A stretch of DNA of 64,000 bases, from assembly GCA_035513575.1 (NCBI GenBank), contig DATKBW010000023.1, forward strand, positions 1-64,000, in the 5' to 3' direction. The DNA is from JAHWKI01 sp035513575. Lineage in GTDB: Bacteria; Gemmatimonadota; Gemmatimonadetes; Longimicrobiales; RSA9. A program made the translations under genes and the position numbers. Shown in pieces: positions 1 through 7,912 of the stretch; the first letter of the stretch is position 1, and each line of letters begins with the position of its first letter. The notes under the pieces were generated by a model. The model was not told where the DNA came from. It saw nothing but the letters and a program-made list of their open reading frames with translations, and did not search any database.

Positions 1-211
1 GCCGAGCGTGCTGATCGCGACGCCGCGCTCGGCCTCGCCCAGCGGCTCGCCGGAGCGGGCGACCCACCCGACCGCGGCCGGCTTCCGCTTGCGGGGGAAG
101 CGGACGGCGACCTCGGCGCGGTCGTCGAGAAGCATCTCGCCGAGGAGACGCGCGGAGGCGGCGACGCCGCGGGGGATGATCCGCCCGTTCACGGCGAAGC
201 GAACGCCATCG
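1..211 (-). pseudogene. Out-of-frame C-terminal continuation of the GHKL ATPase gene (runs off left edge)
   Basis: In a different frame from the ATPase gene that ends at 189, the minus strand is open from about 211 to the window edge. It reads as ordinary protein (YPDGVRFAVNGRIIPRG, later AAVGWVARSGEPLGEAERG). The frame has a stop at about 229-231 just upstream, so this stretch cannot be an independent gene of any length. The simplest reading is a single-base frameshift between about 211 and 231 joining the ATPase to this tail. It could be a real lesion or a sequencing/assembly error in a G/C-rich run. Confidence 0.5.
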
Positions 212-770
212 GGATAGGCGGCCCGAGGGCGTCATCGAACGTGGGGTCGAAGAGGGGCGCGAAGCCGCGGATCAGCGTGGCGGCGAGCCAGCCCGGGTCG
301 AGGAGGGGCGAGAGCGGGTTCGTGAGCGCGAGCCGGACGGCGGTACCGCTGTCGCCGGCGACGAGCCCGGGTGGCGGCCTGAGGTACTCCCAGGGCGCAT
401 TCTGCCGGGAGGCCAGGCGCCAGCGCGTCGCGTGGGCGCTGCCGCCGCGGCGGGACTCGGTGACGACGTCGTCGCAGGCGAGGAGGGCGAGCTTGATGCC
501 GACGCCGGCGAACCCGATCCCGCGGCCGCGCTTCTTGCTGCTCGCGGCCAGGTCGTGGTACCGGCGGAGCTGGGCCCGGGTCATCCCCTGACCGTCAGCG
601 ACGATCGTGAGCGTGCGCGCGGCGGTGTCGGCGGTGAAGTCGATCGGCCGCGCGCCGGAGTCCAGGGCGTTGGCCACGGTCTCGGCGACGACCGTTTCCT
701 CGAGCCCCGCGGGATACGCGTCGCGGAGATCCTCGAGGAGGTGGAGCAGGTCGACGCGCGTCTGGCCCAT
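189..770 (-). CDS. GHKL-fold (HSP90/MutL/MORC-like) ATPase, interrupted by a probable frameshift
   Basis: This 193-residue product has the Bergerat ATP-binding fold. The N-box is E30..N34 in AETVANALDSGA, the G1 box is DGQGM at 59-63, and a glycine-rich lid RGRGIGFAGVGIKLAL follows at about 81-96. No histidine-kinase dimerisation domain or response-regulator partner is visible, so a stand-alone GHKL ATPase of the HSP90/MutL/MORC kind is more likely than a sensor kinase. The frame stops at 189, but sensible protein continues in another frame to the window edge, so the annotated C-terminus (MAFASP) is probably an artefact or lesion. It lies 37 bp downstream of the orphan [2Fe-2S] subunit gene on the same strand. 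The function is unknown. Confidence 0.65.
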   Translation of the reverse strand: MGQTRVDLLHLLEDLRDAYPAGLEETVVAETVANALDSGARPIDFTADTAARTLTIVADGQGMTRAQLRRYHDLAASSKKRGRGIGFAGVGIKLALLACDDVVTESRRGGSAHATRWRLASRQNAPWEYLRPPPGLVAGDSGTAVRLALTNPLSPLLDPGWLAATLIRGFAPLFDPTFDDALGPPIPMAFASP

Positions 771-807
771 CAGCCGGCGTCAGTGGCCGGCCGCGCGCGG
801 CGGGGGA

Positions 808-1311
808 TCACGCCGTCGCCCGCTCGTCCGCGGCCTGCTCCTGCTCCCGCAGCCCCTTCGCGGCCAGCTCCACCGCGTCCAGGATCTTGGTGTAGCCGGT
901 GCACCGGCAGAGGTTGCCGGACAGCGCCTCCCGGATCTCGTCGCGCGAGGGGTCGTGGTTGCGTTCGAGGAGGGCGGCGGCGGACATGAGGATGCCGGGT
1001 GTGCAGAACCCGCACTGAGCGGCGCCACACTCGCCGAAGGCGGCCTGGAGGGGGTGCGGGCCGGAGGCGTCGGCGAGCCCCTCGACGGTGGTGACGCGGC
1101 GGCCATCGGCCTCGAGGGCGGGTGTGATGCAGGCGAGGGTCGGCTCGCCATCGAGGAGTACGGTGCAGGCGCCGCAGTCGCCCTTGTCGCAGCCCTGCTT
1201 GGAGCCGGTCAACCCGAGCCCGTAGCGGAGCGCCTCGAGGAGCGTCCAGTGGGACGCGACGCCGAGCTCGCGGCGGTCCTCGTTCACGTCGAAGCGGAGG
1301 AGGGACCACAT
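808..1311 (-). CDS. [2Fe-2S] small subunit of a molybdenum hydroxylase (CoxS/XdhB-like), orphan
   Basis: The 167-residue product is a typical small electron-transfer subunit of the xanthine dehydrogenase/CO dehydrogenase family. An N-terminal plant-type ferredoxin domain has Cys41, Cys46, Cys49 and Cys61 (CDKGDCGAC). A C-terminal helical domain has Cys100, Cys103, Cys135 and Cys137 (CGFC and CRC). Start choice: MWSLLRFDVN at 1311 fits the family; the upstream frame codes only a basic, low-complexity stretch. The FAD-binding and molybdopterin subunits that normally accompany it are absent nearby. However, a divergent operon 140 bp away encodes MobA/MocA-like and XdhC-like cofactor factors, which suggests the enzyme is matured from here while its large subunits lie elsewhere. 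Confidence 0.88.
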   Translation of the reverse strand: MWSLLRFDVNEDRRELGVASHWTLLEALRYGLGLTGSKQGCDKGDCGACTVLLDGEPTLACITPALEADGRRVTTVEGLADASGPHPLQAAFGECGAAQCGFCTPGILMSAAALLERNHDPSRDEIREALSGNLCRCTGYTKILDAVELAAKGLREQEQAADERATA

Positions 1312-1453
1312 GCCTAAGGGTACCCGCGAGCCGGCGAAGCGGGCAAGGCGTCGCGCGGACCGGCGGCGGACGCCGCGAGCCATGGACTCCGGACGGGGCG
1401 GCGGAAACCCGTCGTGGGTGGCCGGGGGCCCGCCGGTGCCGCATACTCATGGG

Positions 1454-2047
1454 ATGCCTCACGATCGGGTCGCCGGAATCGTCCTCGCCGCGGGGGAATC
1501 CATCCGGATGCGGGAGCCGAAGGCGCTCCTTCGCGCGGGAGGAGACACGTTCCTCGAGCGGACCATCGCCGCGCTGAAGGGGGGCGGATGCGCACCCGTG
1601 GTGGCGGTGGTCCGGCCGGACATGGAGGCGGCCCGGGAGGCGGCGGAGCGGGCGGGAGCGCGGCCGGTCGTCAATGCCGGTCCCGGGTCCGAGCAGGTGG
1701 ACTCGCTGCGGCTGGCCCTCGCGTCGCTTTCCGCGGATGTGGCGGCGGCGGTGGTGCTTCCGGTGGACCACCCGCTGGTCCGGGGGGAGACGGTGGCGGC
1801 GCTGATCGCGGCGTGGCGCGGGTCCCCGGACCGGATCGCCCGTCCCGTCCACGAGGGGCGCCCCGGGCACCCGACGCTCTTCCCCCGAACGGTCTGGCCG
1901 GCGTTCACCGCGGAGCTCCCCCGGGGGGCGCGGAGCGTGGTGGAGGACGAAGCGCAACCGCGGCTGGATGTGCCGGTTGGGGATCCCGGCGTGCTGGCGG
2001 ACGTGGACACGCCCGCGGCGTTCGCCCGCTGGGTGAAGGGGCGGTGA
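1454..2047 (+). CDS. Molybdenum cofactor nucleotidyltransferase (MobA/MocA-like)
   Basis: The 197-residue product is an NTP-transferase of the MobA/MocA type, which attaches CMP or GMP to molybdopterin. It opens with the signature GIVLAAGESIRMREPKALL and has a metal-binding aspartate in VLPVDHPLV. Xanthine dehydrogenase-family enzymes use the cytosine form, so MocA-like activity is the better guess next to XdhC genes. Start at 1454 (MPHDRV) is chosen because upstream codons are low-complexity Arg/Pro sequence. Its TGA overlaps the GTG start of the next gene, and it is the first gene of a five-gene overlapping operon. Confidence 0.85.
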   Translation: MPHDRVAGIVLAAGESIRMREPKALLRAGGDTFLERTIAALKGGGCAPVVAVVRPDMEAAREAAERAGARPVVNAGPGSEQVDSLRLALASLSADVAAAVVLPVDHPLVRGETVAALIAAWRGSPDRIARPVHEGRPGHPTLFPRTVWPAFTAELPRGARSVVEDEAQPRLDVPVGDPGVLADVDTPAAFARWVKGR

Positions 2048-2910
2048 GCGTCTCCCCCGCGGAGGCGGCCCGTGCGGCGATCGCGGCCCGGGCCGGGGGT
2101 CGGGAGGTCGCGGTGGTGGCGGTGGCGGAGGGGCCGTCGGCGGGACGTCGCATGCTGGTCTGGGGCCCGGAGGACGTCCGCGGGCGTCTCGGCGACGCGG
2201 CGCTGGACGCGGCGGGGCGGGCGCTGGGGCTCGAGGTCCTGGCCGCGGGACGCGCCGCATCCCGCCCGGGCGCATCGGGCGAAGGGGCGGTGACGCTCTA
2301 CGCGGAGCCGCACCGGCGGACGAACCGCCTGTTCATCGTCGGCGCGGGTCACATCGCGGTGCCGCTGGCGGAGCTCGGCGGGCTGCTCGGGCTGGACGTG
2401 GTGGTGCTCGACGACCGGGAAGAGTTCGCGACGGCGGACCGGTTCCCGGCCGGCGCCTCGGTCCGGCGGGTGGACTTCGCCGACCCGTTCCGGGAGGCCG
2501 TCCCTGGCACCGACGACCTGGTCATCCTGGTCACGCGGGCGCACCGCTACGACTTCGACTGCCTGTCCCGCCTCGTGCGGGAACACCCCCTCCCCCGCTA
2601 TATCGGGATGGTCGGAAGCCGGCGCCGGGTCCGCGCGGCCTTCACCGCGCTGCTCCAGGCGGGCGTCCCCAGGGAGCGCCTCGCGGCGGTACACGCGCCC
2701 ATCGGCCTCGACATCGGCGCGGAGACGCCCGCGGAGATCGCCGTCGCCATCGCCGCCGAGATCGTCGCCGTGCTGCGGGGCGTCCGCGCCGGCGGGTCGC
2801 TCAGGGACGCCGAAGACGTCCTCGCCCGGCTCCTGCCCGCGCCGACCGCCGCCGCCGAAGTCGAGCCGGGCCCGGTAGCGAAGTCGAAGTCGAAGTCGAA
2901 GCATGGATGA
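2044..2910 (+). CDS. XdhC-type C-terminal Rossmann-domain protein (molybdenum hydroxylase maturation)
   Basis: This 288-residue protein carries the XdhC/CoxF C-terminal NAD-binding domain: RLFIVGAGHIAVPLAELGGL, then VLDDREEFA, VRVDF, and LPRYIGMVGSRRR near residue 190. XdhC proteins bind and sulfurate molybdenum cofactor and insert it into xanthine dehydrogenase-type enzymes. The start is GTG at 2044, overlapping the previous stop (GTGA). The classic XdhC N-terminal domain is missing here and is encoded separately by the next gene, giving a split and order-reversed arrangement. The C-terminus is a Ser-Lys repeat tail encoded by a 6-bp DNA repeat. Confidence 0.85.
   Translation: MSVSPAEAARAAIAARAGGREVAVVAVAEGPSAGRRMLVWGPEDVRGRLGDAALDAAGRALGLEVLAAGRAASRPGASGEGAVTLYAEPHRRTNRLFIVGAGHIAVPLAELGGLLGLDVVVLDDREEFATADRFPAGASVRRVDFADPFREAVPGTDDLVILVTRAHRYDFDCLSRLVREHPLPRYIGMVGSRRRVRAAFTALLQAGVPRERLAAVHAPIGLDIGAETPAEIAVAIAAEIVAVLRGVRAGGSLRDAEDVLARLLPAPTAAAEVEPGPVAKSKSKSKHG
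2884..2902 (+). repeat. Short tandem repeat (AAGTCG unit)
   Basis: About three copies of a 6-bp unit encode the alternating Ser-Lys tail of the XdhC C-domain protein and immediately precede the next start codon. Gain or loss of units would keep frame but change tail length and spacing to the downstream start. Confidence 0.6.
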
Positions 2911-3232
2911 CGCCGGGGTCTACCGGGCCCTGCTGGACGCGGTCGCGGCGGGTCGTCGGGCGGTGCTGGCGACGGTCATCCGCGCGAAGGGGTCGGTGCC
3001 GCGGGATGTGGGGAGCAAGATGCTGATCGAGCCGGGGCGCGGTCTGGTGGGGACGATCGGCGGCGGGTGCGGCGAGGGGGACGTGATCGCGGCGGCGGCG
3101 GAGGTCCTGGCGTCGGGGCGGGCGCGCGTGGTGCGGGTGGAGCTGATGGACGCGGTGGAGTCGTGGAGCCCCGCGGTGTGCGGGGGCATCATGGACGTGC
3201 TCGTGGAGCCGGTGGAGCCGGATGTGGCATAG
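2903..3232 (+). CDS. XdhC/CoxI N-terminal domain protein
   Basis: This 109-residue product matches the N-terminal domain of XdhC/CoxI: LATVIRAKGSVPRDVGSKML, then GLVGTIGGGCGEGDV with the conserved glycine-rich loop and Cys, ending SPAVCGGIMDVLVEPV. In most organisms this domain is fused N-terminal to the Rossmann domain; here it is a separate gene placed after it, overlapping by 8 bp. The two products probably act as a complex in molybdenum cofactor sulfuration and insertion. Its 3' end overlaps the next start by 11 bp. Confidence 0.85.
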   Translation: MDDAGVYRALLDAVAAGRRAVLATVIRAKGSVPRDVGSKMLIEPGRGLVGTIGGGCGEGDVIAAAAEVLASGRARVVRVELMDAVESWSPAVCGGIMDVLVEPVEPDVA

Positions 3233-4451
3233 GTACAACACCTTCCTGCTGAAGCCGCCGGAGCTGACGGTGGCGTGGGAGGACGCGGTGACGGGGGCCA
3301 GGGCGTGGCTGGTGATCAACTCGCTGCGGGGGAACGCGGCGGGGGGCGGCACGCGCATGCGGCTGGGCGCCACGCCGCGGGAGGCCGCGTACCTGGCGAA
3401 GTCGATGGAGCTGAAGTTCGCGCTGGCTGGCCCGGCGATCGGCGGTGCGAAGAGCGCCATCGACTTCGACCCCCGGGACCCGCGCAAGGGGGAGGTGCTG
3501 GAGCGCTGGTACGCGGCGATCGCGCCGTACCTGCGGGAGCGCTATGGCACGGGCGGCGACCTGAACGTGGACGAGATCCACGAGGTCATCCCGCTGGTGA
3601 AGGGGCTGGGGCTGGAGCACCCGCAGGAGGGGGTGGTGCGCGGGCACTTCCGGCCGGACGAGGCGGGGTTCCGGCGGATCATCCGGGCGCTGGACGAGGG
3701 CGTGAAGGCGCCGGTGACGGACGGGCGGGGTGTCGCAGGGAAGGACCTGCGCATCGCGGACGTGATCACGGGATACGGCGTCGCGCAGGCGGTGCTCGGC
3801 TATTTCCGGCTCGCCGGGCGGGACCCGGAGGGGACGCGTGTGCTCCTGGAGGGGTTCGGCAACGTGGGCGCCGCGGCGGGGCTCTACCTCGCCCGCGCCG
3901 GCGCCCGGCTCGCGGCGGTCTCGGACGCGGAGAAGGTGCTGGTGGACAAGGCCGGGCTGGACGCGGCGGCGGTGGAGCGGCTGATGGTGGACGGGCCCGA
4001 CCGGCTGCTGCCGGACGACCCGCGCTGCCGCCGGGACGATCGGCGGGACGTCTTCTACGACACGCCCGCGGACGTGTTCGTGTGCGCCGCGTCGTCGGGA
4101 ACGATCACGGAGGAGACGCTGGACCGCCTGGCCGCGGCCGGTGTGCAGGTGATCGCGTGCGGGGCGAACCAGCCGTTCCGCGAGCGGCAGCTCGGGTCCA
4201 CGCGCGTGCACCGGCTGGCGGACGGCCGGTTTGCGGTACTCGCGGACTTCCTCGCAAACTGCGGCATGGCTCGAACATTCAGCTATCTCATGGAGGACGG
4301 CGCGTGCCCGACAGCCCCGGCGGTGTTCGACGCGGTGGACGTGACGATCGCGACCGCGCTGGACGAAGTACTGGCCCGGGGGACCCGGGCGGATCGCGGA
4401 CTGCTCGCGGCCACGCTCTCGCTGGGTCTCGACCGGGTCGGGGCGCCATGA
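3222..4451 (+). CDS. Glu/Leu/Phe/Val-family amino-acid dehydrogenase
   Basis: The 409-residue enzyme carries out NAD(P)-dependent oxidative deamination of an amino acid. The N-terminal substrate domain contains GNAAGGGTRMRLGAT and FALAGPAIGGAKSAIDFDP, with the catalytic-type lysine in the K/GGAK region. The C-terminal Rossmann domain has LEGFGNVGAAAGLYLA followed by AVSDAEK. The architecture resembles the short Glu/Leu dehydrogenases, but substrate specificity cannot be read from sequence alone. It overlaps both neighbours (ATGA with the BNR gene), so it is cotranslated with cofactor-maturation genes to which it has no obvious biochemical link. Confidence 0.85.
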   Translation: MWHRYNTFLLKPPELTVAWEDAVTGARAWLVINSLRGNAAGGGTRMRLGATPREAAYLAKSMELKFALAGPAIGGAKSAIDFDPRDPRKGEVLERWYAAIAPYLRERYGTGGDLNVDEIHEVIPLVKGLGLEHPQEGVVRGHFRPDEAGFRRIIRALDEGVKAPVTDGRGVAGKDLRIADVITGYGVAQAVLGYFRLAGRDPEGTRVLLEGFGNVGAAAGLYLARAGARLAAVSDAEKVLVDKAGLDAAAVERLMVDGPDRLLPDDPRCRRDDRRDVFYDTPADVFVCAASSGTITEETLDRLAAAGVQVIACGANQPFRERQLGSTRVHRLADGRFAVLADFLANCGMARTFSYLMEDGACPTAPAVFDAVDVTIATALDEVLARGTRADRGLLAATLSLGLDRVGAP

Positions 4452-5566
4452 CGGCGGCGGCGCGGGGAGGGTTCCGGACGGCGGCGAACGAGGGTGGGCC
4501 GGCGACGCTGCTGGTGGGCACCCGCCTCGGGCTCTTCACGCTGCGGTCGTCGGAGGACCGGCGCACGTGGCGAACGGAAGGGCCGGCGCTGGAGGGGCGG
4601 GCGGTCTACCACGCCATCCGGGATCGGCGCACGGATCGGCTCTGGGCCGCCACCGACCACGGCGTCTGGGGACCGCACGTGCACCGGAGCGAGGACGGCG
4701 GCGCCACGTGGGAGGTCCTGGAGGACGCGCCGCACCACGCGGACGAGCGCGGGCTCGAGGCGATCTGGTTCCTGGCGCCCGGCCCCACGGACGAGCCGGA
4801 CACGCTGTGGGCCGGGATCGAGCCGGCGGGGCTGTTCGTGAGCCGGGACGCCGGGGTGAGCTGGGAGCCGGTGTCGGCGCTGAACGACCACAAGACCAGC
4901 AAGTCGTGGCAGCCGGCCGGCGGCGGGCTCGCTCTCGGGGGGATCCAGCACGACCCCTCGGACGAGAAGACCCTGTACTGCTCCATCTCGGCGGGGGGCG
5001 TGTACCGGTCCGACAACGGCGGCGTCAGCTGGAAGCCGGTGAACGCGGGGGTGCGGGCGGACTTCCAGCCACGGCCGCGGCCGTACCCGAAGAGCGGGCA
5101 GTGCGTCCACAGGCTCCGGCTGCACCCCGCCCGCCCGCAACGGCTCTACCAGCAGAACCACTGCGGCGTCTACCGGAGCGACGACCGGGGGGAGAGCTGG
5201 GTGGAGATCACCGAAGGGCTGCCGAGCGAGTTCGGCTACGCGCTGGCGCTGGACCCCCGCAACCCCGATATGGTCTTCGTGATCCCGGAAGAGTCGAGCC
5301 ACATGCGGGCGACCGTCGAGGGCAAGCTCCGGGTCTTCCGCAGCCGGGACGCCGGGGGGAGCTGGCAGGCGCTCAAGCGGGGGCTCCCGCAGGAGCACGC
5401 GTACGTCTCCGTCCTGCGGGACGCCATGGACCAGGACGACCGGGACCCCGTGGGCATCTACTTCGGCACGACCACCGGGCACGTCTTCGGCAGCCGGGAC
5501 CGGGGTGAGTCGTGGAGCCAGGTCACCGCCTTCCTGCCGAAGATCCTCTGCGTCACCGCGATCTGA
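4448..5566 (+). CDS. BNR/VPS10-like beta-propeller protein
   Basis: The 372-residue protein carries repeated BNR (Asp-box) signatures such as RSEDGGATWEV, SRDAGVSWEP, RSDNGGVSWKPV, RSDDRGESWVEI, RSRDAGGSWQAL and SRDRGESWSQV, predicting a six-bladed-type propeller. Proteins like this are usually annotated as exo-alpha-sialidase-like or photosystem stability-like, but no catalytic residues of sialidases are evident. There is no signal peptide, unlike the large VPS10 protein at 30.8-34.1 kb, so it is likely cytoplasmic. The start ATG at 4448 overlaps the preceding TGA; the much longer open frame upstream is a shadow of the dehydrogenase gene. Confidence 0.8.
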   Translation: MTAAARGGFRTAANEGGPATLLVGTRLGLFTLRSSEDRRTWRTEGPALEGRAVYHAIRDRRTDRLWAATDHGVWGPHVHRSEDGGATWEVLEDAPHHADERGLEAIWFLAPGPTDEPDTLWAGIEPAGLFVSRDAGVSWEPVSALNDHKTSKSWQPAGGGLALGGIQHDPSDEKTLYCSISAGGVYRSDNGGVSWKPVNAGVRADFQPRPRPYPKSGQCVHRLRLHPARPQRLYQQNHCGVYRSDDRGESWVEITEGLPSEFGYALALDPRNPDMVFVIPEESSHMRATVEGKLRVFRSRDAGGSWQALKRGLPQEHAYVSVLRDAMDQDDRDPVGIYFGTTTGHVFGSRDRGESWSQVTAFLPKILCVTAI

Positions 5567-5584
5567 CGACGAGCCGGCCGCCGC

Positions 5585-6007
5585 TCAACCCCCGGCCCCG
5601 CTCCAGTCGAGGTACAGGCGGCTGCACAGCGATCCCCGGCCGGCGGCGGCGGTCAGCTCCGACGCGGGTCCCCACCGCCACGCGCGGTACTGCGTGACGC
5701 CGGTCACGTCCTGCGGCACCGCGGGCTCCCCCGCGGCGATCCGGGCGCCGTAGAGCCGCATCTCGAGCCGGTACGACGGCCGGTCCAGCACCCCTCCCCG
5801 GAGCACGCCCTCCGGCTCCACGACCACCCCCAGCTTGTCCCGCCCGGCCCGGCGCACCGCCTCCTCCCACCCCTCCCCGGGTCCGAGGGAAGCGGCGGGG
5901 AGACCCCAGACGAGCGGCAGCTCCTCATCGTCCTCCGGCCGCTGGACCAGGAGCACCTCGGCGGTACGGAGCCGGTGAATGGCGAGGGAGACGGACCGCT
6001 TCGTCAC
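5585..6007 (-). CDS. Nudix hydrolase-like protein
   Basis: The 140-residue product begins TKRSVSLAIHRLRTAEVLLVQRP and has the Nudix layout (WGLPAASLGPGEGWEEAVRRAGRDKLGV). The Nudix box is degenerate: the canonical REx2EE glutamates are only partly present (GEGWEEAVRRAGRDKLG), so catalysis is uncertain. The start is GTG at 6007, overlapping the TGA of the alkyltransferase-like gene, so the two are translationally coupled. It ends 19 bp from the convergent BNR gene. It could act on damaged nucleotides or nucleotide-sugar derivatives, but nothing fixes the substrate. Confidence 0.7.
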   Translation of the reverse strand: MTKRSVSLAIHRLRTAEVLLVQRPEDDEELPLVWGLPAASLGPGEGWEEAVRRAGRDKLGVVVEPEGVLRGGVLDRPSYRLEMRLYGARIAAGEPAVPQDVTGVTQYRAWRWGPASELTAAAGRGSLCSRLYLDWSGAGG

Positions 6008-6336
6008 CCGGGCCACCCGAAGCGCCCCATGTCCACGCGCCCCTCCGGATCGAAGACGACCCCGTCGCCCGCCAGCAGCGCGCGCTGGAGGGGCCGCGCG
6101 TGCCCGGAGCGCGGAATGGTGATCTCGCCGCGGGCGCCGATCACGCGCCACCAGGGGACATCGCTGCCGTCGGGCAGCGTGCGCAGGGCACGGCCCACCG
6201 CGCGGGCGGCGCGGGGGCGTCCCGCGACGGCGGCGATGGCGCCGTAGCTGGCGACGCGCCCCGCGGGGATGGCCCGCACGGCGTCGTGGACGCGGCAGGC
6301 GAAGTCCACCGCGTCGGCGCGGTCAGGCGGCGGCAA
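6004..6336 (-). CDS. Alkyltransferase-like/MGMT-family DNA-binding protein
   Basis: The product (about 110 residues) aligns by eye with the C-terminal DNA-binding domain of O6-alkylguanine-DNA alkyltransferases: VHDAVRAIPAGRVASYGAIAAVAGRPRAARAVGRAL then DVPWWRVIGARGEI. The reactive PCHR motif is replaced by PWWRVI, so it is an alkyltransferase-like (Atl) protein that would flag alkylated guanine rather than repair it. The start is unclear: a TTG at 6336 with a GGGAG sequence upstream would overlap the end of the glycosyltransferase gene by 14 bp. The longer frame is the out-of-frame shadow of that gene. Confidence 0.75.
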   Translation of the reverse strand: MPPPDRADAVDFACRVHDAVRAIPAGRVASYGAIAAVAGRPRAARAVGRALRTLPDGSDVPWWRVIGARGEITIPRSGHARPLQRALLAGDGVVFDPEGRVDMGRFGWPG

Positions 6337-7861
6337 GGGCGCGGAGCTCCCGTGAGAACCGTTCGGCGACACTCGTCCAGTCGTAGTGCCGGACGGCGAG
6401 GGCGCGCAAGTCCTCCCGGAAGGCGTGGGCGGCGGCGAGGGCGATGGGGGCGCCGGCGGCGATGTCGGCCACGAGACGGGCGGGGTCGGGGCTGAGCCGG
6501 AGTGCGTCCAGGACATCCGGCGGGACGACCTCGGCGATGGCCTTCAGGCTCTCGGCCATGCCACCGAAATCGGTGCCCAGGGGGAGCACGCCGGAGGACA
6601 GCGCCTCGAGGAACACCAGCGGACCCGCCTCCCGGACGAGGGACGGGAAGACGGCGGCGTCGCAGCAGGGGAACAGGTGCTGGAGCTCCCGGTGGCGGAG
6701 GTAGCCCGTGAAGACGACCCGGCCCGTCGTCACCCGGGCGCGGGCGTCCTCGAGGTAGCGGTCGCGCCCGGCCGCTCCCAGGGCGTCGAGGAACGCCCGG
6801 ACCCCGGGCATGCCGTGCTCCGCGCCGGGGCGGGGCTCGCGGGCCAGCCGGTCGAGGGCGGCCCCGTCTCCCGCGGCGAGGGCCTGGACCATGGCCTCGA
6901 GCGCCGGGCGGAGCGGGCCGTGCCCCACGACCACCAGCCGGGCGTCCGGGGCGTCGCGGAGGATCTGCGGAAGCGCGGCGACGACGGCCTGCGGACCCTT
7001 GGCGGCGATGAGCCGTCCCACGAAGAGCAGGACGGGGTCGTGCCCCCAGTCGATGGCGGCCAGCGCGCGCTCCGCCCCCGGGTCCGGCCGCTTTTCCTCG
7101 CCGCCGGCGTCGCCCCGCTCCACCCCGTCGAGCACCTCCCGGAGGCGGTGGATGCTCCGGGCTCGCGCCTCGGGGGGCACGGTCTCGAAGAGGCGGGTGT
7201 CCACGCCCAGGTTCAGGTCCAGCATGCGACCGTCCAGGTCCAGCTCCCCGAAGACGTCCCGCACCCGCGCGCGGATCTCGGGGCCGATGGTGAAGATCCG
7301 GTCCGCCGCCGCGAACGCCTCGGCGGCGCGCCGGCGGAAACGGTCGTCCTTCTTGACGGCGTACTCGAGCGCGCTGCCGTGTGGCATGATGGCGAACGGG
7401 ATCCCGGCCTCCTCGGCCACCGGCCGGGCGACCTGGGGCATGAGGACCGCGTGGTTGGCGTGGACGGCGTGGATGTCGTGCTCGGCCACCACGCGCCGGA
7501 CCACCGCGATGTTGCGGCGCAGGTACTCCTCGATCTCCGCCTCCGGCAGGTCCACCATCGGGACCACGCGGTCGAACTCCTCGTACCGGTCCGGGACATA
7601 GACGGGGAGCGTGCGCCCGAGCACGGGCTTGTGGAGGATGCACCGGCCGGGGGTGACCACGGCGCGGCTCATGACCGTCTCCACCCTTCCGTCCGGATGG
7701 TAGGAGCGGGCTTCCGCGATGAAGTCGTAGAGTTGGGGGTGGTTCTCCTGGCAGACCAGGTGGACCGTCTCCCCGATCCGGCACAGCGACGACACGATGG
7801 CGCGCGTCCAGAGGTTCGACCCGGAGCCTTCCAGCAGGTACCCGTGGAGGAGCGCGATCAT
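6323..7861 (-). CDS. Glycosyltransferase family 4-type protein
   Basis: This 512-residue protein has the GT-B organisation. The N-terminal acceptor domain begins MIALLHGYLLEGSGSNLWTR with the glycine-rich loop, and HAVHANHAVLMPQVA and MPHGSALEY follow. The C-terminal donor domain has LLFVGRLIAAKGPQAVV, FTGYLRHRELQHLFPCCD and FPSLVREAGPLVFLEAL, matching the conserved E-x7-E nucleotide-sugar region of GT4 enzymes. The donor and acceptor are not identifiable. It is first in a minus-strand unit with the Atl and Nudix genes and starts 51 bp from divergent thiI. Confidence 0.85.
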   Translation of the reverse strand: MIALLHGYLLEGSGSNLWTRAIVSSLCRIGETVHLVCQENHPQLYDFIAEARSYHPDGRVETVMSRAVVTPGRCILHKPVLGRTLPVYVPDRYEEFDRVVPMVDLPEAEIEEYLRRNIAVVRRVVAEHDIHAVHANHAVLMPQVARPVAEEAGIPFAIMPHGSALEYAVKKDDRFRRRAAEAFAAADRIFTIGPEIRARVRDVFGELDLDGRMLDLNLGVDTRLFETVPPEARARSIHRLREVLDGVERGDAGGEEKRPDPGAERALAAIDWGHDPVLLFVGRLIAAKGPQAVVAALPQILRDAPDARLVVVGHGPLRPALEAMVQALAAGDGAALDRLAREPRPGAEHGMPGVRAFLDALGAAGRDRYLEDARARVTTGRVVFTGYLRHRELQHLFPCCDAAVFPSLVREAGPLVFLEALSSGVLPLGTDFGGMAESLKAIAEVVPPDVLDALRLSPDPARLVADIAAGAPIALAAAHAFREDLRALAVRHYDWTSVAERFSRELRALAAA

Positions 7862-7912
7862 GCGGCCGCTCCGGGGTTCACAAGGGGACCTCCGGGCGGA
7901 TACCTTCCCGTC

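Noticed and set aside
770..2275. 501-codon minus-strand open frame with Pro/Arg-rich sequence
   Set aside because: It is the opposite-strand shadow of the CoxS, MobA-like and XdhC genes; composition is the usual high-GC artefact with no motif.
4448..5566. Sialidase activity for the BNR protein
   Set aside because: Only Asp-box repeats are seen; the arginine triad and nucleophilic Tyr/Glu pair of sialidases could not be identified.
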